In this document: positions 28,448 to 40,455 of the stretch, piece after piece | Layout: each line of letters opens with the position of its first letter | How positions within the stretch are numbered: position 1 is the first letter of the stretch | Assembly: GCF_024599795.1 (NCBI RefSeq) | Contig: NZ_CP102246.1 | Location: forward strand, 3,410,001 to 3,474,000 | DNA: 64,000 nucleotides | Direction: 5' to 3' | From: Enterobacter cloacae complex sp. R_G8 | GTDB taxonomy: Bacteria > Pseudomonadota > Gammaproteobacteria > Enterobacterales > Enterobacteriaceae | The notes under the pieces: generated by a model | What the model saw: only the letters and a program-made list of their open reading frames with translations | Told to the model about the DNA's origin: nothing | The model's database searches: none | Made by a program: the position numbers and the translations under genes

Positions 28448-29638
28448 ATGTTTGAGAACATTACCGCCGCTCCTGCCGACCCTATTCTGGGCCTGGCCGA
28501 TCTGTTTCGTGCCGACGACCGCCCTGGCAAAATCAACCTGGGTATTGGTGTATATAAAGATGAAACCGGCAAAACCCCGGTACTGACCAGCGTAAAAAAA
28601 GCTGAGCAGTATCTGCTGGAAAATGAAACCACCAAGAACTACCTCGGTATTGATGGTATCCCTGAGTTTGGTCGTTGCACGCAGGAGCTGCTGTTCGGTA
28701 AAGGTAGTACAATTGTGAGCGACAAACGCGCGCGCACAGCACAAACGCCTGGCGGTACCGGCGCACTGCGCGTGGCGGCGGATTTCCTTGCAAAAAATAC
28801 CGCTGTTAAGCGTGTCTGGGTGAGCAATCCAAGCTGGCCGAACCACAAGAGCGTCTTTAACTCTGCGGGTCTGGAAGTGTGCGAATATGCGTATTATGAC
28901 GCCGCACACCACGCTCTGGACTTCGATGGCCTGCTGGCAAGCCTGAGCGAAGCACAGGCAGGTGACGTGGTACTGTTCCACGGTTGCTGCCACAACCCAA
29001 CCGGTATTGATCCTACGCTTGAGCAGTGGGAACACCTGGCTAAGCTCTCCGTTGAGAAAGGCTGGCTGCCGTTGTTTGACTTCGCCTATCAGGGCTTTGC
29101 CCGTGGTCTGGAAGAAGATGCTGAAGGTCTGCGCGCATTCGCAGCTGTCCATCAGGAGCTGATCGTTGCAAGCTCCTACTCCAAGAATTTTGGCCTGTAC
29201 AATGAGCGCGTAGGCGCCTGTACGCTGGTCGCGGCAAGCGAAGAGACCGCAGAGCGTGCGTTCAGCCAGATGAAATCTGTGATCCGCGCAAACTACTCTA
29301 ACCCACCGGCACACGGTGCCTCTGTCGTTGCCACCATTCTGAGCAACGATGCGCTGCGTGCGATCTGGGAACAAGAGCTGAACGATATGCGTCAGCGTAT
29401 TCAGCGCATGCGCCTGCTGTTTGTAAATACTCTGGCTGAGAAAGGGGCTGACCGTGACTTCAGCTTTATTATTAAGCAGAACGGGATGTTCTCTTTCAGC
29501 GGCCTGACCAAAGAGCAGGTACTGCGTCTGCGTGAAGAGTTTGGCGTGTACGCCGTGGCCTCTGGCCGCGTGAACGTTGCAGGTATGACCCCTGACAACA
29601 TGGCGCCACTGTGCGAAGCGATTGTCGCCGTACTGTAA
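28448..29638 (+). CDS. aspC: Aspartate aminotransferase
   Basis: AspC interconverts aspartate/oxaloacetate and glutamate/2-oxoglutarate and also transaminates aromatic amino acids. The 396-residue class I PLP enzyme equals E. coli AspC in length. The PLP-binding Lys lies in [14 protein letters not shown] (E. coli Lys246), with [13 protein letters not shown] and [12 protein letters not shown] forming the rest of the cofactor site. It is flanked by terminators on both sides, so it is probably monocistronic. Confidence 0.98.
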   Translation: MFENITAAPADPILGLADLFRADDRPGKINLGIGVYKDETGKTPVLTSVKKAEQYLLENETTKNYLGIDGIPEFGRCTQELLFGKGSTIVSDKRARTAQTPGGTGALRVAADFLAKNTAVKRVWVSNPSWPNHKSVFNSAGLEVCEYAYYDAAHHALDFDGLLASLSEAQAGDVVLFHGCCHNPTGIDPTLEQWEHLAKLSVEKGWLPLFDFAYQGFARGLEEDAEGLRAFAAVHQELIVASSYSKNFGLYNERVGACTLVAASEETAERAFSQMKSVIRANYSNPPAHGASVVATILSNDALRAIWEQELNDMRQRIQRMRLLFVNTLAEKGADRDFSFIIKQNGMFSFSGLTKEQVLRLREEFGVYAVASGRVNVAGMTPDNMAPLCEAIVAVL

Positions 29639-29654
29639 TGTAATTAGCGCCCAC

Positions 29655-29687
29655 AAAAAAGCCTGCACTATGCAGGCTTTTTTTATT
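29655..29687. terminator. Bidirectional terminator between aspC and gloC
   Basis: AAAAAAGCCTGCA-CTA-TGCAGGCTTTTTTT lies between the convergent aspC and gloC stops. The A-run on one side and T-run on the other let it end transcripts from both strands. Confidence 0.94.
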
Positions 29688-29695
29688 ATCCGGAT

Positions 29696-30343
29696 TTACC
29701 AGACAGGCATTTCATCCTGAAGGAAGGGGTTATGCACCCGCTCGTAGCCCAGCGTCGACATCGGGCCATGTCCAGGGATAAACGTCACGTCATCACCCAG
29801 TGGCAATAACTTCTGTTTAATCGACTGGATCAGCTGTCCGTGGTCGCCACGCGGAAAATCGCTGCGTCCTACGCCACCTTTGAAAATCACATCGCCGGAA
29901 ATCAGCAGACGAGACTGGTCATCAAAGAAGACGATATGGCCTGGCGTATGCCCAGGACAATGCAACACCTGTAAAGTCACATTCCCTACGTTCACACGCT
30001 CTCCTTCGTTTAACCAGCGATCGGGCGTCAGCGGCTGACACTCATCGAGGCCAAACATGCGGCTTTGGGCTGGCAAACCCTGCAGCCAGAACTCATCTTC
30101 TTTTTCCGGACCGATCACCGGCACACCATAGTGCTGTGCCAGCTCCGCCGCTGCGCCGACATGGTCAAGGTGACCATGCGTCAGTAAAATCTGCATCAGC
30201 GTCACACCGCTTTCTGCAACTTCCTGTTTGATCTTCTCAGCGTCACCGCCGGGATCGACAAGCGCGGCCAGTTTGGTTTGCTCACACCAGATCAATGAAC
30301 AATTCTGGGAGAACGCCGTAACCGGAATAATACGATAGTTCAT
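29696..30343 (-). CDS. gloC: Hydroxyacylglutathione hydrolase GloC
   Basis: GloC (YcbL) is a type II glyoxalase that hydrolyses S-lactoylglutathione in methylglyoxal detoxification. The 215-residue metallo-beta-lactamase-fold protein shows the metal motif [11 protein letters not shown], then [31 protein letters not shown] and the final [12 protein letters not shown]. It lacks the C-terminal HAGH domain of GloB, as expected. It follows mepK by 20 bp and is probably co-transcribed with it. Confidence 0.94.
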   Translation of the reverse strand: MNYRIIPVTAFSQNCSLIWCEQTKLAALVDPGGDAEKIKQEVAESGVTLMQILLTHGHLDHVGAAAELAQHYGVPVIGPEKEDEFWLQGLPAQSRMFGLDECQPLTPDRWLNEGERVNVGNVTLQVLHCPGHTPGHIVFFDDQSRLLISGDVIFKGGVGRSDFPRGDHGQLIQSIKQKLLPLGDDVTFIPGHGPMSTLGYERVHNPFLQDEMPVW

Positions 30344-30363
30344 ACTGCTCCTGTGTTTCGTTA

Positions 30364-30915
30364 TTACCAGTGCCGAACTGGACCGGTATCAATATGCACA
30401 AAGTTACTACTTGGGTAATATCCTACACCACCTGCGCGCATAGATAACGCAGCTTTGCGAATATTGGCTAACGAAACGCCTTCAATATGGAAGTCCATTG
30501 CCTGTCCCCTGGTGTGATAGCTTTTTTTCGCTACCCCACGGCTGCGGGCGCGCAATTCATTATTGGTATCAATGGAACGATAACCAGAAATGAGTTGCAC
30601 CGGCTTGCTGGTACCCAGCAGGCCCTGAAGGCGGAACAACTGGTCAAATAATCCTGGGTCGATGGCTTTTACTTTATTCGCGCGGAAATCACGGAAAAAA
30701 TGGTTAAGTCTTGCTAATTCATCCTGAATATAGCCTCTGCCATCGAAGAACTCCGCTTTTAGCGACTCACCAGTATGCAGATTGTTGAGCGTTAAAATAC
30801 GCGGACGAGGTGTCGAGAGGGTGGCAAATGCTGGCGTCGGCAGGATGGCCGCTGCGCCGAGCGCAACACCACCTAACGCCAGCAGTTTGCGGCGATTAGC
30901 GTCAAATTTGTCCAT
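30364..30915 (-). CDS. mepK: Murein endopeptidase MepK
   Basis: MepK (YcbK) is a periplasmic M15-family endopeptidase that cleaves peptidoglycan cross-links, with activity on 3-3 links reported in E. coli. The 183-residue precursor has a twin-arginine signal ([20 protein letters not shown]). The zinc-site motifs [15 protein letters not shown] and [13 protein letters not shown] are present. It lies just downstream of ldtD, whose product makes 3-3 cross-links, so the maker and the cutter of these links are neighbours. Confidence 0.94.
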   Translation of the reverse strand: MDKFDANRRKLLALGGVALGAAAILPTPAFATLSTPRPRILTLNNLHTGESLKAEFFDGRGYIQDELARLNHFFRDFRANKVKAIDPGLFDQLFRLQGLLGTSKPVQLISGYRSIDTNNELRARSRGVAKKSYHTRGQAMDFHIEGVSLANIRKAALSMRAGGVGYYPSSNFVHIDTGPVRHW

Positions 30916-31089
30916 GATAATCAGGTCTACAGGTCAAAGAAATCGTAATATGCTTAGCGCACGAAGGGCACCTTAACTGGCAAAGCCGACGACGTCAAGG
31001 CACCCAACCCCAGCAAATACGCGGCTTCCAGCCATATCGCCACGTATTTACCCTAACTTACGACAACCTTTTTTCCCGAACTGCTTCAT

Positions 31090-32913
31090 TTACCTGATTA
31101 ATTGTTCAGCTTTTGGCAAAATTTGTGCGCCGGATCGCGCGGTGAGATCATAATTGTAAATATCTGTACGATACTGAGTACGCCCATCTTCGCCAACAAA
31201 CGCCGTCAGATAGTAAAGATTGACCGGAATATTGTGTCGAATATTAACGTAACGCGTATCCCCTTGTTTCAGCGCATCAGAAATGCGCGTATCGTTCCAG
31301 CCCGCATCCTGCAACAGCATATTCGCCAGTTCCGATGCCTTATTCACACGAACGCAGCCTGAGCTGAGCGCGCGGGCATCTTTCTGGAACAGATTATGGT
31401 TCGGCGTATCATGCAAATAGATAGCGTCCGAACTTGGCATGTTGAATTTATAGCGCCCCAGCGAGTTATGCGCACCCGGAGCCTGCTGGAAACGGAATGG
31501 CAGGTTCGACGGCGTAATCGTTGACCAGTCAACCATCCACGGATCGATCGTCTCTTTGCTGTTCCAGCCGCGGATCACCGTATAGTTATGACGCTCCAGA
31601 TAGCCAGGATCGTTCCAGACCTTAGGCAGAATATCCTTGCGCGCCAGCGTCGGCGGCACGTTCCACGGCGGGTTTACCACCACGTTATTCAGGGCGCTGC
31701 TCATCATCGGCGTTTTTCGGTCAGGCCGCCCCACAATCACCCGGGAGGCCAGCACCTCGCTACCGTTCTGATAATAAACCAGCGAATACGCCGGAATATT
31801 CACCATAATCCCGGTCGACAGCGTTCCCGGCAGCAGGCGTAAACGCTGGATATTCAGCGCCAGCACCCCAGCGCGCTGAGCAGGCGAGACGTTGAGCCAG
31901 TCGCGGGTGGATGGACCGATCACCCCGTCTGCGCCCAGCCCCTGCGCGGCCTGGAACTGCTTAACCGCCGCGACCAGCTCGCGATCGTAGGCGGCGGGTT
32001 TGTTGCTCTGTGCAACGGCCTTTTTCTCTTTTACCGGGGCCGACGGGCTGACGACCGCGCTTTGCGTATCGTCGCCAGGCAGCGCAATCTTAGGACCGCT
32101 TTCGAGAATGCCGGAGCGTTTCATAATTTCGCGGATCGCCGGGACATCGCTGCTCCACTGCCCCGGACGAAGCGTGGTTGTGCCACGCACCTGAGGCCAC
32201 GGGCGGGAATCGGCAACCAGCTCAAGCAGCGACTGATGCATGGTGGCATATTGCGGATGCGCCGGCGCCAGGCTTGCGATAAAGCGCGGCAGCTCTCCGT
32301 TATCCAGCGCCAGTTGCCACTGGTTAATGACCGACAGCGCCGGTGTCGCCAGCTTGTACGGTTTTTCACTGTATAACCAGCGGTTGCCATTGACCGGAAT
32401 ACCCGCCACAAACTGGAGGTAGCCCATCATGGCATCAGACAGCACCACATCGCGCGCCTGACCGGTTACAGTCGGATCGGTCAGGAGCTCAACCCAGGTG
32501 GTGAATTGCGGCTGAAAACCTGCAATGGCGACTTCCGCCAGTTGCTGCTGGAAAGCCCGCACGGCGTCCCGGTTTTCCCACATCGGCTTCATATCACGTG
32601 CGGCATAAAGCAGCGCAAGCTGGTTAATGTAGGCAGGCGTATATCCGGCAGGAAGTCCGGTAAGAAGCTGCTGGCGGAGCGCGCCGGCGTCGATACCTTC
32701 GGGTAGCGGCCTGATACCCGCCATAATGGCCGTCGCCGGAGATTGATCCAGCGGTTGTGACAGCGACGTCGGCTGCGCCCCCATCGTCGCGGAACTGTCT
32801 GACGGTACAACTTCAGGCTCATCGGCCTGAGCGCTTAACAGTGGAGCAAACATCACCGCCAGACACAAACTCAACGCTGACAGCTGATGACCACGATTTT
32901 TCTTTAGCAACAT
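31090..32913 (-). CDS. ldtD: L,D-transpeptidase LdtD
   Basis: LdtD (YcbB) makes 3-3 (mDAP-mDAP) cross-links in peptidoglycan, important under envelope stress. The 607-residue precursor has an N-terminal signal/anchor ([19 protein letters not shown]), a peptidoglycan-binding module ([20 protein letters not shown]) and a C-terminal YkuD domain. The catalytic Cys is residue 520 in [13 protein letters not shown], with the His in [11 protein letters not shown]. It is slightly shorter than the 615-residue E. coli protein. A CpxR-like box upstream suggests envelope-stress control. Confidence 0.96.
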   Translation of the reverse strand: MLLKKNRGHQLSALSLCLAVMFAPLLSAQADEPEVVPSDSSATMGAQPTSLSQPLDQSPATAIMAGIRPLPEGIDAGALRQQLLTGLPAGYTPAYINQLALLYAARDMKPMWENRDAVRAFQQQLAEVAIAGFQPQFTTWVELLTDPTVTGQARDVVLSDAMMGYLQFVAGIPVNGNRWLYSEKPYKLATPALSVINQWQLALDNGELPRFIASLAPAHPQYATMHQSLLELVADSRPWPQVRGTTTLRPGQWSSDVPAIREIMKRSGILESGPKIALPGDDTQSAVVSPSAPVKEKKAVAQSNKPAAYDRELVAAVKQFQAAQGLGADGVIGPSTRDWLNVSPAQRAGVLALNIQRLRLLPGTLSTGIMVNIPAYSLVYYQNGSEVLASRVIVGRPDRKTPMMSSALNNVVVNPPWNVPPTLARKDILPKVWNDPGYLERHNYTVIRGWNSKETIDPWMVDWSTITPSNLPFRFQQAPGAHNSLGRYKFNMPSSDAIYLHDTPNHNLFQKDARALSSGCVRVNKASELANMLLQDAGWNDTRISDALKQGDTRYVNIRHNIPVNLYYLTAFVGEDGRTQYRTDIYNYDLTARSGAQILPKAEQLIR

Positions 32914-32965
32914 CCCTTGCCCCCTGTTTTCTCACGACATGCCCATCACACTGGGGCTTTTATTC

Positions 32966-33017
32966 ATTATAGGAAGGCACAAACGCAGTTGCCTTACCTT
33001 ATGTAAAGAAGTTTAAA
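32966..33017 (-). promoter_or_regulatory. ldtD promoter -10 and CpxR-like box
   Basis: On the minus strand TATAAT (plus 32966-32971) lies about 50 bp before the LdtD start. About 35 bp upstream, GTAAA-N5-TTAAA (33003-33017, plus-strand reading) matches the CpxR consensus GTAAA-N5-GTAAA with one mismatch. ldtD is reported to be Cpx-induced in E. coli; the -35 is not clear. Confidence 0.5.
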
Positions 33018-33051
33018 GATAACGCAGCCGTAAGCATAAGTTAAGCGTAAA

Positions 33052-33080
33052 AAAAAGCGGCGCTAGTGCGCCGCGCTTTG
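33052..33080 (-). terminator. mukB operon terminator
   Basis: A GC-rich inverted repeat (AAGCGGCGC / GCGCCGC-GCTT, one bulged base) about 15 bp beyond the mukB stop is followed on the minus strand by eight T residues. Confidence 0.88.
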
Positions 33081-33092
33081 TAACAACACACC

Positions 33093-36000
33093 TCAGGAGG
33101 CGTCTGCCGTTCCCGGTAATGACTCCGGCGGCTGCGGAGCAAAGCCACGCAGGCCTACAACGTGAACGTGCTCGCTGTTCTGGAACACTTTACGCACCAG
33201 TTTGTAGGTGGTGCCTTTTTCCGGACTGATGTTTTCCGGTGCCGCAATGATGAGCTGCATATCCAGACGTTCGCAGAGCTCAAACAGCGTGGCGATGGAA
33301 CGGGCGTCCAGACGCGCTGCTTCATCAAGGAACAGCAGACGGCATGGGGAAATATCCTTGCCGCGCAGACGACGCGCTTCATCTTCCCAGCTCTGCACGA
33401 CCATCACCAGAATCGACATCCCGGTACCGATAGCTTCACCGGTAGACAGCGCACCCGATTCAGCACGCAACCAGCCATCAGAGCCACGGTTAACCTCAAC
33501 TTCCATTTCCAGGTAGTTACGGTAATCCAGCAGCTCTTCACCGATGGTTTGCGGCGTACGTTGCCCCATATCAATCTGCGGATTCAGACGCTGATACAGT
33601 TTCGCCAGCGCTTCGGAGAAGGTCAGACGGTTGCTGTTAAACAGATCCTGATGCTGTTCATGCTGCTCAGACAACACATCCAGCAGCGTAGCGTGCGCTT
33701 CACGCACGTTTACATTCAGACGTACGCTGTTCACCTGACCAAACGATACGCTCTGCAGACCCTGGTTCAACTGGCGAATACGGTTCTGCTCGCGCTGAAT
33801 GGTCTTGCGGATGATGTTCGCCACGCTGCGGGAACTGATAGCCAGCTTCTGCTCACGAGAGGTCAGCTCTTCCGTCAGGCGACCCAGTTCAATTTCCATC
33901 TGTTCAATGGCTTCAACCGGATCGTCGGTACGAATGATGTCCTGACGAATACGCTCGCGCAAATGCTGATAAACCGCCACGAAGAACTGAATTTTACGCT
34001 CTGGACGTTTCGGATCTTCAGACATGCGCAGCACATCGCGCAGATGTTCGTTATCCGCCACCGCCAGGCGCAGCGCGCCCAGCGCCTTATCCGACATGGA
34101 GCGCAGCTCATCGGCAGAGAGGTAGGCCAGTTCACGACGATGCAGGCGGCGTTCAACATTATTGTCTTTCACCATGCGCATTACTGCGCACCAGCCTGCC
34201 TTCGCGGTCACTACCTGCTCACGCATTTCATGATAGTCGCGCTCAAGCTTGCGCAGGCGACGCGTCAGGTTATCCATCTCCGCTTCACAGAAGGTCAGCG
34301 CTTTTTCCAGCTGATTACGACGCGCACGGTTGTTGCTAAGCTGGCTATGCAGTTCATCACGACGAACACGCGCCCGCTCTTCTGCCCCGCTGTCGGCACG
34401 AACGCCGATATCCTGCAGCTCTTTTTGCAGATCGTTTAACAGCTCTTTCTTGGTATCAAAGGAGCTTTTTAGCGAGGCCAGAACCTGGTTGTACTGGTTC
34501 AACTGGGCCGCGTGGCTACGCATCGCTTCACGGGCACGCGTACGTTCCACTTCAGCCTGCTCAAGGCGCTGGCGTAATTTCTCGTTCAGATCGCTGTTAC
34601 CGCTCAGCATTTCCGCCGAGTCTGAATAACCGAAGTGAGCGCGACGCTGCACCACTTCCGTTAGGGCAAACGCCTGCTGGCGTGCTTCACGCTGCACCTG
34701 CTGGGACCAGGCATAATCTTCTTTTAGCTGCTCAAACTGCTCTGGATCGCTTTGAAGCACCGACACTACCGGCTCCAGCTTCGCCAGCTGATTACCATGC
34801 TGCTGCACAAAGCGCGCGGCTTCCTGTGCTTCATCCAGACGTTCCTGGATTTCATCCACGCGGTCAGCCAGCGTATCATCCGCCAGCAGATTCAGACGCG
34901 GCAGAATACGGTTAAGGGCAGCAACGCCCTCTTTCGCCTGTTCAAACTGAACGCGACTCTGTTGGTTATCACTTTCATGGCTGGCAATCGCGCGCTCAAG
35001 TTCACCACGGCGGGTGGTAAGCTTGCGAATTTCCGCTTCCGGGTCAGCCTCAAAAGCCACTCCCAGATGACTACCGATAAAGCGGCTAAACGACTGATGC
35101 AGGCGCTGGGTTTTCTGCACGTCAAACGACAGGGTCGCAAAACGTTCAGACAGCGTTTCACGCTCAGCGTGCAGGCTTTCAATACGGCTTTCACGCGCAG
35201 CGCGGCCAAACAGAGGAAGTTCCGGGAAGCGCGAGTAACGCCACTGACGGTCAGCGATTTTCACCACCACCGCTTTTTCCAGCTCATCAACGCTGAACAC
35301 GCTGTCATCAAATGACTGCGGATCCCCTTCAATCAGATAGAGATCTTCCGGGCAATCTTCCAGCCCTTCAAGCTGATCGGCAATCAATGACAGATCCGGC
35401 ACCACAATCGCGTTACGCGACGGGCCGTACAGTGCGGAGAAGTACGGTGCATCGTCCAGACCAACATCGTCATAAATTTCAGACAGCAGCACACCGCCAA
35501 AACGCTCCGCCAGCGTATTCAGGCGTGCATCTTCCGCACCGCCCGGCTGGCTTAAGCGTTCAATCTCTTCGTCAACCTCACGCTTGCGCGCGCCAACTTC
35601 ATCACGCTCAACAATGGCCTCGCGCTCACGCTCCAGCAGCTGTTGCAGGTATTCCGTCACTTCCTGGCTGGATTCGAAGGTTTCGCCACACTGTTCGCTG
35701 AGCTGGTTCAGGCTGCTTTGTGCCGCCAGCCAGACGGGTGCGCGTTGCAACAGCGTCTGCGAGCGGGACTGAAGCTGCTCCAGCTCCTGACGCAGCGTCA
35801 TACGCTGTTCACTGGCGCTGGATACCGTATCGGACAGTGCGGCGATACGGGCTTCCAGCTCCTGATGCAGGGCCTCAAGCTCGTCGATGTCGTAATGTTT
35901 ACCCTGACGCTTGCAGAACTCAGCCAGCAGACGCTCGGCCTCCTGCTGCTCGCGCAGACGCTGTTCCAGCTCGTTCAGACGCATACGCAGCGGCTGGACC

Positions 36001-37541
36001 TGCTCGGCCAGATGACGCTGGTTTACACCATCGCGCAGCAACTCACGGGCAACATCCCACGCTTCATTTCGCGCCAGCGGGCCGTTAATCGCCACCACCA
36101 GCTGATAAGCTTGTTCAAACTGGCTGTGCGCGGTCTGCGCGACGCTCATTTTCTGTTCCAGGGAGAGGAGTTTTTCCGTGGCTTCCTGTTCTTTCGCCTG
36201 GAAAGTATCCAGCCACTCGTCAGCGCTGTCCGGCGTCAGGTCAGGCAGATGGCACAACTCTTTCGCACGCTGCAAAGCCTGCAGGGCCTGGTTGTACTGA
36301 ATCGCTCGCGTCTGCTGCACGTCCAGAGCCTGCTGGTAATCGGCGAGCTGGCTTTTCAGCTCATCCACTTCCAGCTCGGCGGCTTCGGCACGCGCTTCGT
36401 TCTCTTCCTGCATGTCGGCGGCTTCGGCCACCACTTCATTTTGTTCTTCGAGACGAATTTGCAGCTCATCGAGATCGGCTTCGTAGCGCTCGATTTTTTC
36501 CTGCTGGCGCAGCGCGGTCTGAACCAGGTTCAGGTGATCGCTGGCGGCCTGATAATCGGCTTCCAGATCGCCCTCAGCCCCGTTGTGTTCGCCCAGTTCA
36601 CGGGCCATTTCAACGTGCTTATACTGCTCGGCCACCAGCTGTTTACGGGAGGTGAACAGCTCGCGGCGGTACTCTAATGCCTGATCGAGATGCACGCGAC
36701 GCTCGTTGGCGTGGCGCATATAGTCCGCTGCCACATAGTTAGTGGCTTCACTGATCAGGTGTTTAAACAGATCGCGGTCAGACTGGGTAACGCGAATCGC
36801 TTCCAGCGTCATGCGGTTTTCACGCAGCGCGGCTTCCATGTCCTGGAAGGCCTTACGTACGCCGCTGTTTTCCGGCAACAGGTAGTCACGCAGGGAGCGG
36901 GTAATGGCGCTGGAGATCCCGCCGTACAGGGAGGCCTCAATCAGACGGTAGTATTTGCTGCGGTCGGAAGCGGTGCGCAGACGACGCGCCACCACGCCCA
37001 GATCGAACATCAGGGAGTGGTAATCGGTAATCGAGTTGAACTGCTTGAACTGCACGCCTTCGATGGCTTCGAGCTTATCTTTTAGCTCCTGCAGCGTCAG
37101 TACGCGCGCCTGACGCTCATTGAGCGTTTCCGTCAGCAGCGCCGTTGGCTGCATTGAGGTTGGCAGCCCCTGAATCGCGAACGGTTTGATATCCACTTTT
37201 CGATCGCGACCGGCGACCTGCTGCAGACGCACGCCCACCACCACACGCTGGTGACGGGAGTTGATCACATCCAGCACCGAATAACAGACGCCAGCTTTGA
37301 GCTTACCGTGCAGGCCTTTATCGCGGGAGCCGCTTGTTGCACCCGCTTCGGTGGTGTTACGGAAGTGCAGCAGCGTCAAATCAGGGATCAGCGCCGTCAC
37401 AAAAGCCGCCATGGTGGTGGATTTACCCGCACCGTTACCGCCGGAGAGCGTTGTCACCAGCTCATCGAGATCAAAGGTTCGGGCAAAGAAGCCGTTCCAG
37501 TTAATCAGCGTTAGTGAGCGAAATTTACCGCGTTCAATCAT
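33093..37541 (-). CDS. mukB: Chromosome condensin subunit MukB
   Basis: MukB is the SMC-like ATPase of the MukBEF condensin, which forms DNA loops and drives chromosome segregation; it also contacts topoisomerase IV. The 1482-residue protein has Walker A at residues 34-41 (GGNGAGKS), two long coiled-coil arms around a central hinge, and a C-terminal head with signature [13 protein letters not shown] and Walker [12 protein letters not shown]. It is four residues shorter than E. coli MukB as I recall it. Its start shares one base with the mukE stop (TAATG), indicating translational coupling. MatP, which excludes MukBEF from Ter, is encoded in the same window. Confidence 0.98.
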   Translation of the reverse strand: MIERGKFRSLTLINWNGFFARTFDLDELVTTLSGGNGAGKSTTMAAFVTALIPDLTLLHFRNTTEAGATSGSRDKGLHGKLKAGVCYSVLDVINSRHQRVVVGVRLQQVAGRDRKVDIKPFAIQGLPTSMQPTALLTETLNERQARVLTLQELKDKLEAIEGVQFKQFNSITDYHSLMFDLGVVARRLRTASDRSKYYRLIEASLYGGISSAITRSLRDYLLPENSGVRKAFQDMEAALRENRMTLEAIRVTQSDRDLFKHLISEATNYVAADYMRHANERRVHLDQALEYRRELFTSRKQLVAEQYKHVEMARELGEHNGAEGDLEADYQAASDHLNLVQTALRQQEKIERYEADLDELQIRLEEQNEVVAEAADMQEENEARAEAAELEVDELKSQLADYQQALDVQQTRAIQYNQALQALQRAKELCHLPDLTPDSADEWLDTFQAKEQEATEKLLSLEQKMSVAQTAHSQFEQAYQLVVAINGPLARNEAWDVARELLRDGVNQRHLAEQVQPLRMRLNELEQRLREQQEAERLLAEFCKRQGKHYDIDELEALHQELEARIAALSDTVSSASEQRMTLRQELEQLQSRSQTLLQRAPVWLAAQSSLNQLSEQCGETFESSQEVTEYLQQLLEREREAIVERDEVGARKREVDEEIERLSQPGGAEDARLNTLAERFGGVLLSEIYDDVGLDDAPYFSALYGPSRNAIVVPDLSLIADQLEGLEDCPEDLYLIEGDPQSFDDSVFSVDELEKAVVVKIADRQWRYSRFPELPLFGRAARESRIESLHAERETLSERFATLSFDVQKTQRLHQSFSRFIGSHLGVAFEADPEAEIRKLTTRRGELERAIASHESDNQQSRVQFEQAKEGVAALNRILPRLNLLADDTLADRVDEIQERLDEAQEAARFVQQHGNQLAKLEPVVSVLQSDPEQFEQLKEDYAWSQQVQREARQQAFALTEVVQRRAHFGYSDSAEMLSGNSDLNEKLRQRLEQAEVERTRAREAMRSHAAQLNQYNQVLASLKSSFDTKKELLNDLQKELQDIGVRADSGAEERARVRRDELHSQLSNNRARRNQLEKALTFCEAEMDNLTRRLRKLERDYHEMREQVVTAKAGWCAVMRMVKDNNVERRLHRRELAYLSADELRSMSDKALGALRLAVADNEHLRDVLRMSEDPKRPERKIQFFVAVYQHLRERIRQDIIRTDDPVEAIEQMEIELGRLTEELTSREQKLAISSRSVANIIRKTIQREQNRIRQLNQGLQSVSFGQVNSVRLNVNVREAHATLLDVLSEQHEQHQDLFNSNRLTFSEALAKLYQRLNPQIDMGQRTPQTIGEELLDYRNYLEMEVEVNRGSDGWLRAESGALSTGEAIGTGMSILVMVVQSWEDEARRLRGKDISPCRLLFLDEAARLDARSIATLFELCERLDMQLIIAAPENISPEKGTTYKLVRKVFQNSEHVHVVGLRGFAPQPPESLPGTADAS

Positions 37542-38245
37542 TACTCTTCCTCCCCGCTATCCGGCTGATTGTCTTCTGGCTCGTCATTGAGCTGCAAATG
37601 GTTTTCCACCGGCATCGCCTCACCGTCGCGGATCATGCGAAGCTGCGCTTCACGCGCGTCGTCGCCCGCACGCACGTCGGCACCGAAGCGGAAAACAGAT
37701 TCCGTAATGCGGAATTTGCTGCTGTCGTGGCCCATAAACCAGACCATACCCAGACGACGCAGACGGTTCAGGGAAGAGCGAACTTTTTCCTGTAATTTCT
37801 GACGATCGAGATCCGACCCCGTAGAACGGTTGTTCACAAGCTTCAGCAGCTTGCTTTCGTCTGCCAGCGTCAATAGCTCATCGTAAAGCTCCTGCTGGGT
37901 GAAAATCCCTTCATTTGCCAGACGTTCCGGGCTGAGGTAGAGGTAGCACAGAATTTTGCCGACCATCATATCCAGCTCGGAGAGCACGGAGCGCGGAATA
38001 AGCGTAGTGGAACGCGGGCGCAGGTAGAAGAAACCTTCCGGCGCGCGGATAAGCTCAACGTTATAGCGAGCGTAAAACTCTTCCAGATACTCCTGGAAGT
38101 CCATCAAAAAGGCGTGATTATCCAGCTCGTCGAGGCCAATATGACGACCGGCACGCAGTTGGCTGTCCAGCGCCGGAAATAACGGATTCGCCAGCGCCTG
38201 TGCCAGCTTTAATGGCATCACTTGTTCAATATTTGTCAATGACAT
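37541..38245 (-). CDS. mukE: Condensin subunit MukE
   Basis: MukE is a winged-helix (kite) subunit that bridges MukF and the MukB head. The 234-residue protein includes VKLAQ-like start [15 protein letters not shown] and the conserved [20 protein letters not shown], and ends in an acidic tail ([11 protein letters not shown]). The chosen start gives the 234-residue form and overlaps mukF by 20 bp; an internal start nine codons later would give the 225-residue form sometimes annotated. Confidence 0.96.
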   Translation of the reverse strand: MSLTNIEQVMPLKLAQALANPLFPALDSQLRAGRHIGLDELDNHAFLMDFQEYLEEFYARYNVELIRAPEGFFYLRPRSTTLIPRSVLSELDMMVGKILCYLYLSPERLANEGIFTQQELYDELLTLADESKLLKLVNNRSTGSDLDRQKLQEKVRSSLNRLRRLGMVWFMGHDSSKFRITESVFRFGADVRAGDDAREAQLRMIRDGEAMPVENHLQLNDEPEDNQPDSGEEE

Positions 38246-39548
38246 GCGCCTGTACCTTGGCTCCGTAATCGTTAATCGGCTGCCACTTCGGCGGCAGTCC
38301 GGTGAAATCTGCTTGCGCGATACCCAGGCGAACCGCCTGGTCTACCACAATGCGGGCAACGTCGAAGTGGCGCGCGCGAGGATATTGCGCCAGATAGTCG
38401 CGCACCACGAGACCAAGATCCAGCGGTACCTGTCTGGTTTTGTAGACAGCGAGCTGTTCTTCGATCATGGCCGCAAGTTGCTCACGAATTTCGTTGAATT
38501 CTTCGTATTCCAGATCCGGTGGCAGTTCACCGGTGACCTCTTCATCACGCAACGCCATCTCTTCGTCACGCATATCGAGCAGACGATCGGCATTGGCGTA
38601 GGTTAGCGCCCACGGCGCATCGAAGTAGGTTTGAACAGACTGACGCAGACGCTGAGCAAAGACGCGGTTTTTATCCATATCGATAGCGGTACGGATAAAT
38701 TTATGTACATGACGATCGTAACCGATCCACAGGTCAATCGATTGTTGGCCCCAGCTAATGATGCGATCGAGCTTGCTCTGCAAATCAAAGACCAGACGGT
38801 CGATAAAATGCAGATCGTCATGTGCCATGGTCGCATCCTGAATGCGCAGCAGGTTGGCCTGCAGCTTATCCCCTGCGGCCTCCAGCGTATCCTGCAGTTC
38901 GCGCAGCGTGCCGGAGGTTTCCGACAGCAGCAGTTCACAGCTGGAGATGGCCGCGCGCCAGTCTTTATTCAGCAGTTGTGCGATATCGTCCTTCACTTGC
39001 TGCTGCTGTTCGTCCATCAGACGCTGGGTCAGATCGATACTGTCGAAAATCTCCGCCACCGAGTATTTCAGCGGTGCGTAGACATTGCGGTGCCAGTGGA
39101 ACTCATCACCGTTTTCATCCGCGGCATCGGCCGCACGCTTAAGTTCACCCGCCACAATCGAGAGCTGCATGGAAAGACGCAGCGTGGAAAATTCACGCTG
39201 GCGGATGTAGTAATCGGTAATGCCGATGCCCAGGGGTGTCAGTCGATAGATGGCGTTTCCTTCGGCCTGCTCGCTGGTAAAGCGGTTCAGCAGACGTTGA
39301 CGCACCATATCATTGATTGCGTTGTTGGCACGCACGCTAATGGTTTCGCTGGTTTGCTCAAACGCATCACTCACATGGCGGAACGCATCCACCAGTTCAC
39401 CCTCGCTCATTTCACCATCCAGCCGTTCGCCGTTCAGCGTGGCAACCGCCAGCAGGAAAGAGAGTCTGTCTACCGGCAGCGAGATGGAGAAATCGTTTTT
39501 CCTGGCCCAGGCAACCAGTTCGGGGACTGTCTGGGAAAATTCACTCAT
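38226..39548 (-). CDS. mukF: Condensin subunit MukF (kleisin)
   Basis: MukF is the kleisin that dimerises through its N-terminal winged-helix domain and links MukB heads. The 440-residue protein equals E. coli in length and begins [21 protein letters not shown] helical middle region ([18 protein letters not shown]) leads to a C-terminal winged helix that contacts the MukB head. It follows cmoM by 3 bp and overlaps mukE, so cmoM-mukF-mukE-mukB form one operon. Confidence 0.97.
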   Translation of the reverse strand: MSEFSQTVPELVAWARKNDFSISLPVDRLSFLLAVATLNGERLDGEMSEGELVDAFRHVSDAFEQTSETISVRANNAINDMVRQRLLNRFTSEQAEGNAIYRLTPLGIGITDYYIRQREFSTLRLSMQLSIVAGELKRAADAADENGDEFHWHRNVYAPLKYSVAEIFDSIDLTQRLMDEQQQQVKDDIAQLLNKDWRAAISSCELLLSETSGTLRELQDTLEAAGDKLQANLLRIQDATMAHDDLHFIDRLVFDLQSKLDRIISWGQQSIDLWIGYDRHVHKFIRTAIDMDKNRVFAQRLRQSVQTYFDAPWALTYANADRLLDMRDEEMALRDEEVTGELPPDLEYEEFNEIREQLAAMIEEQLAVYKTRQVPLDLGLVVRDYLAQYPRARHFDVARIVVDQAVRLGIAQADFTGLPPKWQPINDYGAKVQAHVIDKY

Positions 39549-39551
39549 AGG

Positions 39552-40331
39552 TTATCCTTGCATCTGCGGCTTGTGCGCGGTGACGTGAATATAGCGGCCA
39601 AGACTGATAAAAGGCTCCTGACGGCAATACCGCGTTTCTAATTCTGTTAAGGTGTCAAAACAGTCACGCTGTTTGTGTTTTTCACGCAGATAATCATGAA
39701 ACACCCTGACGCCTGTCTTTCCTGTGATCTGCCAGCCGATCTCTTCCAGCCAGCCGTAAACCTGCTGGGGATCGCGCGGATGGTCCGGGGAAAGCGTGCG
39801 CTTTTTCTTTTTTGGCATCCCGACCTGAACATAGTCAAAGTTACCCGCCACCATGTTATGCATCAGGAAGCCGTTAGCATTGTAGAACATCAGCGACAGC
39901 GTGCCGCCCGGTCGTAGCATCGACCACAGGGTCTTTAACACGCTTTGCGGATCGGCCACCCATTCCAGCACCGCATGAAACAATATCAGATCAACCTGGG
40001 TTTCCAAATGCTGTGCGATGTCCTGAGCGGCGCATTGTATAAAATGCATGTTGTCGCTCACACCTTTCTCTTCTGCTGCACGCGTCGCTCGCGCGACCAT
40101 CTCAGCAGAAAGATCGCAAAGTGTGACGTGATGACCGCGCTCTGCCATTTTTATGGCCGTCTGCCCTTCACCGCCTCCGGCGTCAAGCACGCGCAACGTT
40201 TGACCGCCATACGTGGCCAGAATGGCGTCCAGATCCTGCCAGAGGATCGTCTGACGTAACTGCCCTTTTGTCGTGCCGTAAATGTTGCGCGAAAACTTTT
40301 CCGCGATGTCATCAAAATTGCGATCCCGCAT
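39552..40331 (-). CDS. cmoM: tRNA 5-carboxymethoxyuridine methyltransferase CmoM
   Basis: CmoM (SmtA) methylates cmo5U34 to mcmo5U in wobble positions of several tRNAs, using SAM. The 259-residue protein has the SAM-binding motif RVLDAGGGEGQTAIKMAE and the acidic CDLSAEM strand. The ATG at 40331 (MRDRNFDDIAEKFSRNIY) matches the E. coli N-terminus; a TTG 27 bp upstream is also in frame but is less likely. It heads the muk operon and is divergent from elyC. Confidence 0.94.
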   Translation of the reverse strand: MRDRNFDDIAEKFSRNIYGTTKGQLRQTILWQDLDAILATYGGQTLRVLDAGGGEGQTAIKMAERGHHVTLCDLSAEMVARATRAAEEKGVSDNMHFIQCAAQDIAQHLETQVDLILFHAVLEWVADPQSVLKTLWSMLRPGGTLSLMFYNANGFLMHNMVAGNFDYVQVGMPKKKKRTLSPDHPRDPQQVYGWLEEIGWQITGKTGVRVFHDYLREKHKQRDCFDTLTELETRYCRQEPFISLGRYIHVTAHKPQMQG

Positions 40332-40455
40332 TGGGAGAGTTCCACTCGCTAACTGCAAAACCGCTATTTTGTCACACCCGCGCGGAGAATGAACCTCTCT
40401 GGTGTAATATCACGGGTATTCGCCTGCTATATGGTTAAAAAAGGAACCAAAAAGG

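Noticed and set aside
33162..34439. A 425-codon plus-strand open frame opposite mukB
   Set aside because: It is codon-aligned antisense to mukB and explained by codon bias; the mukB frame is clearly the gene.
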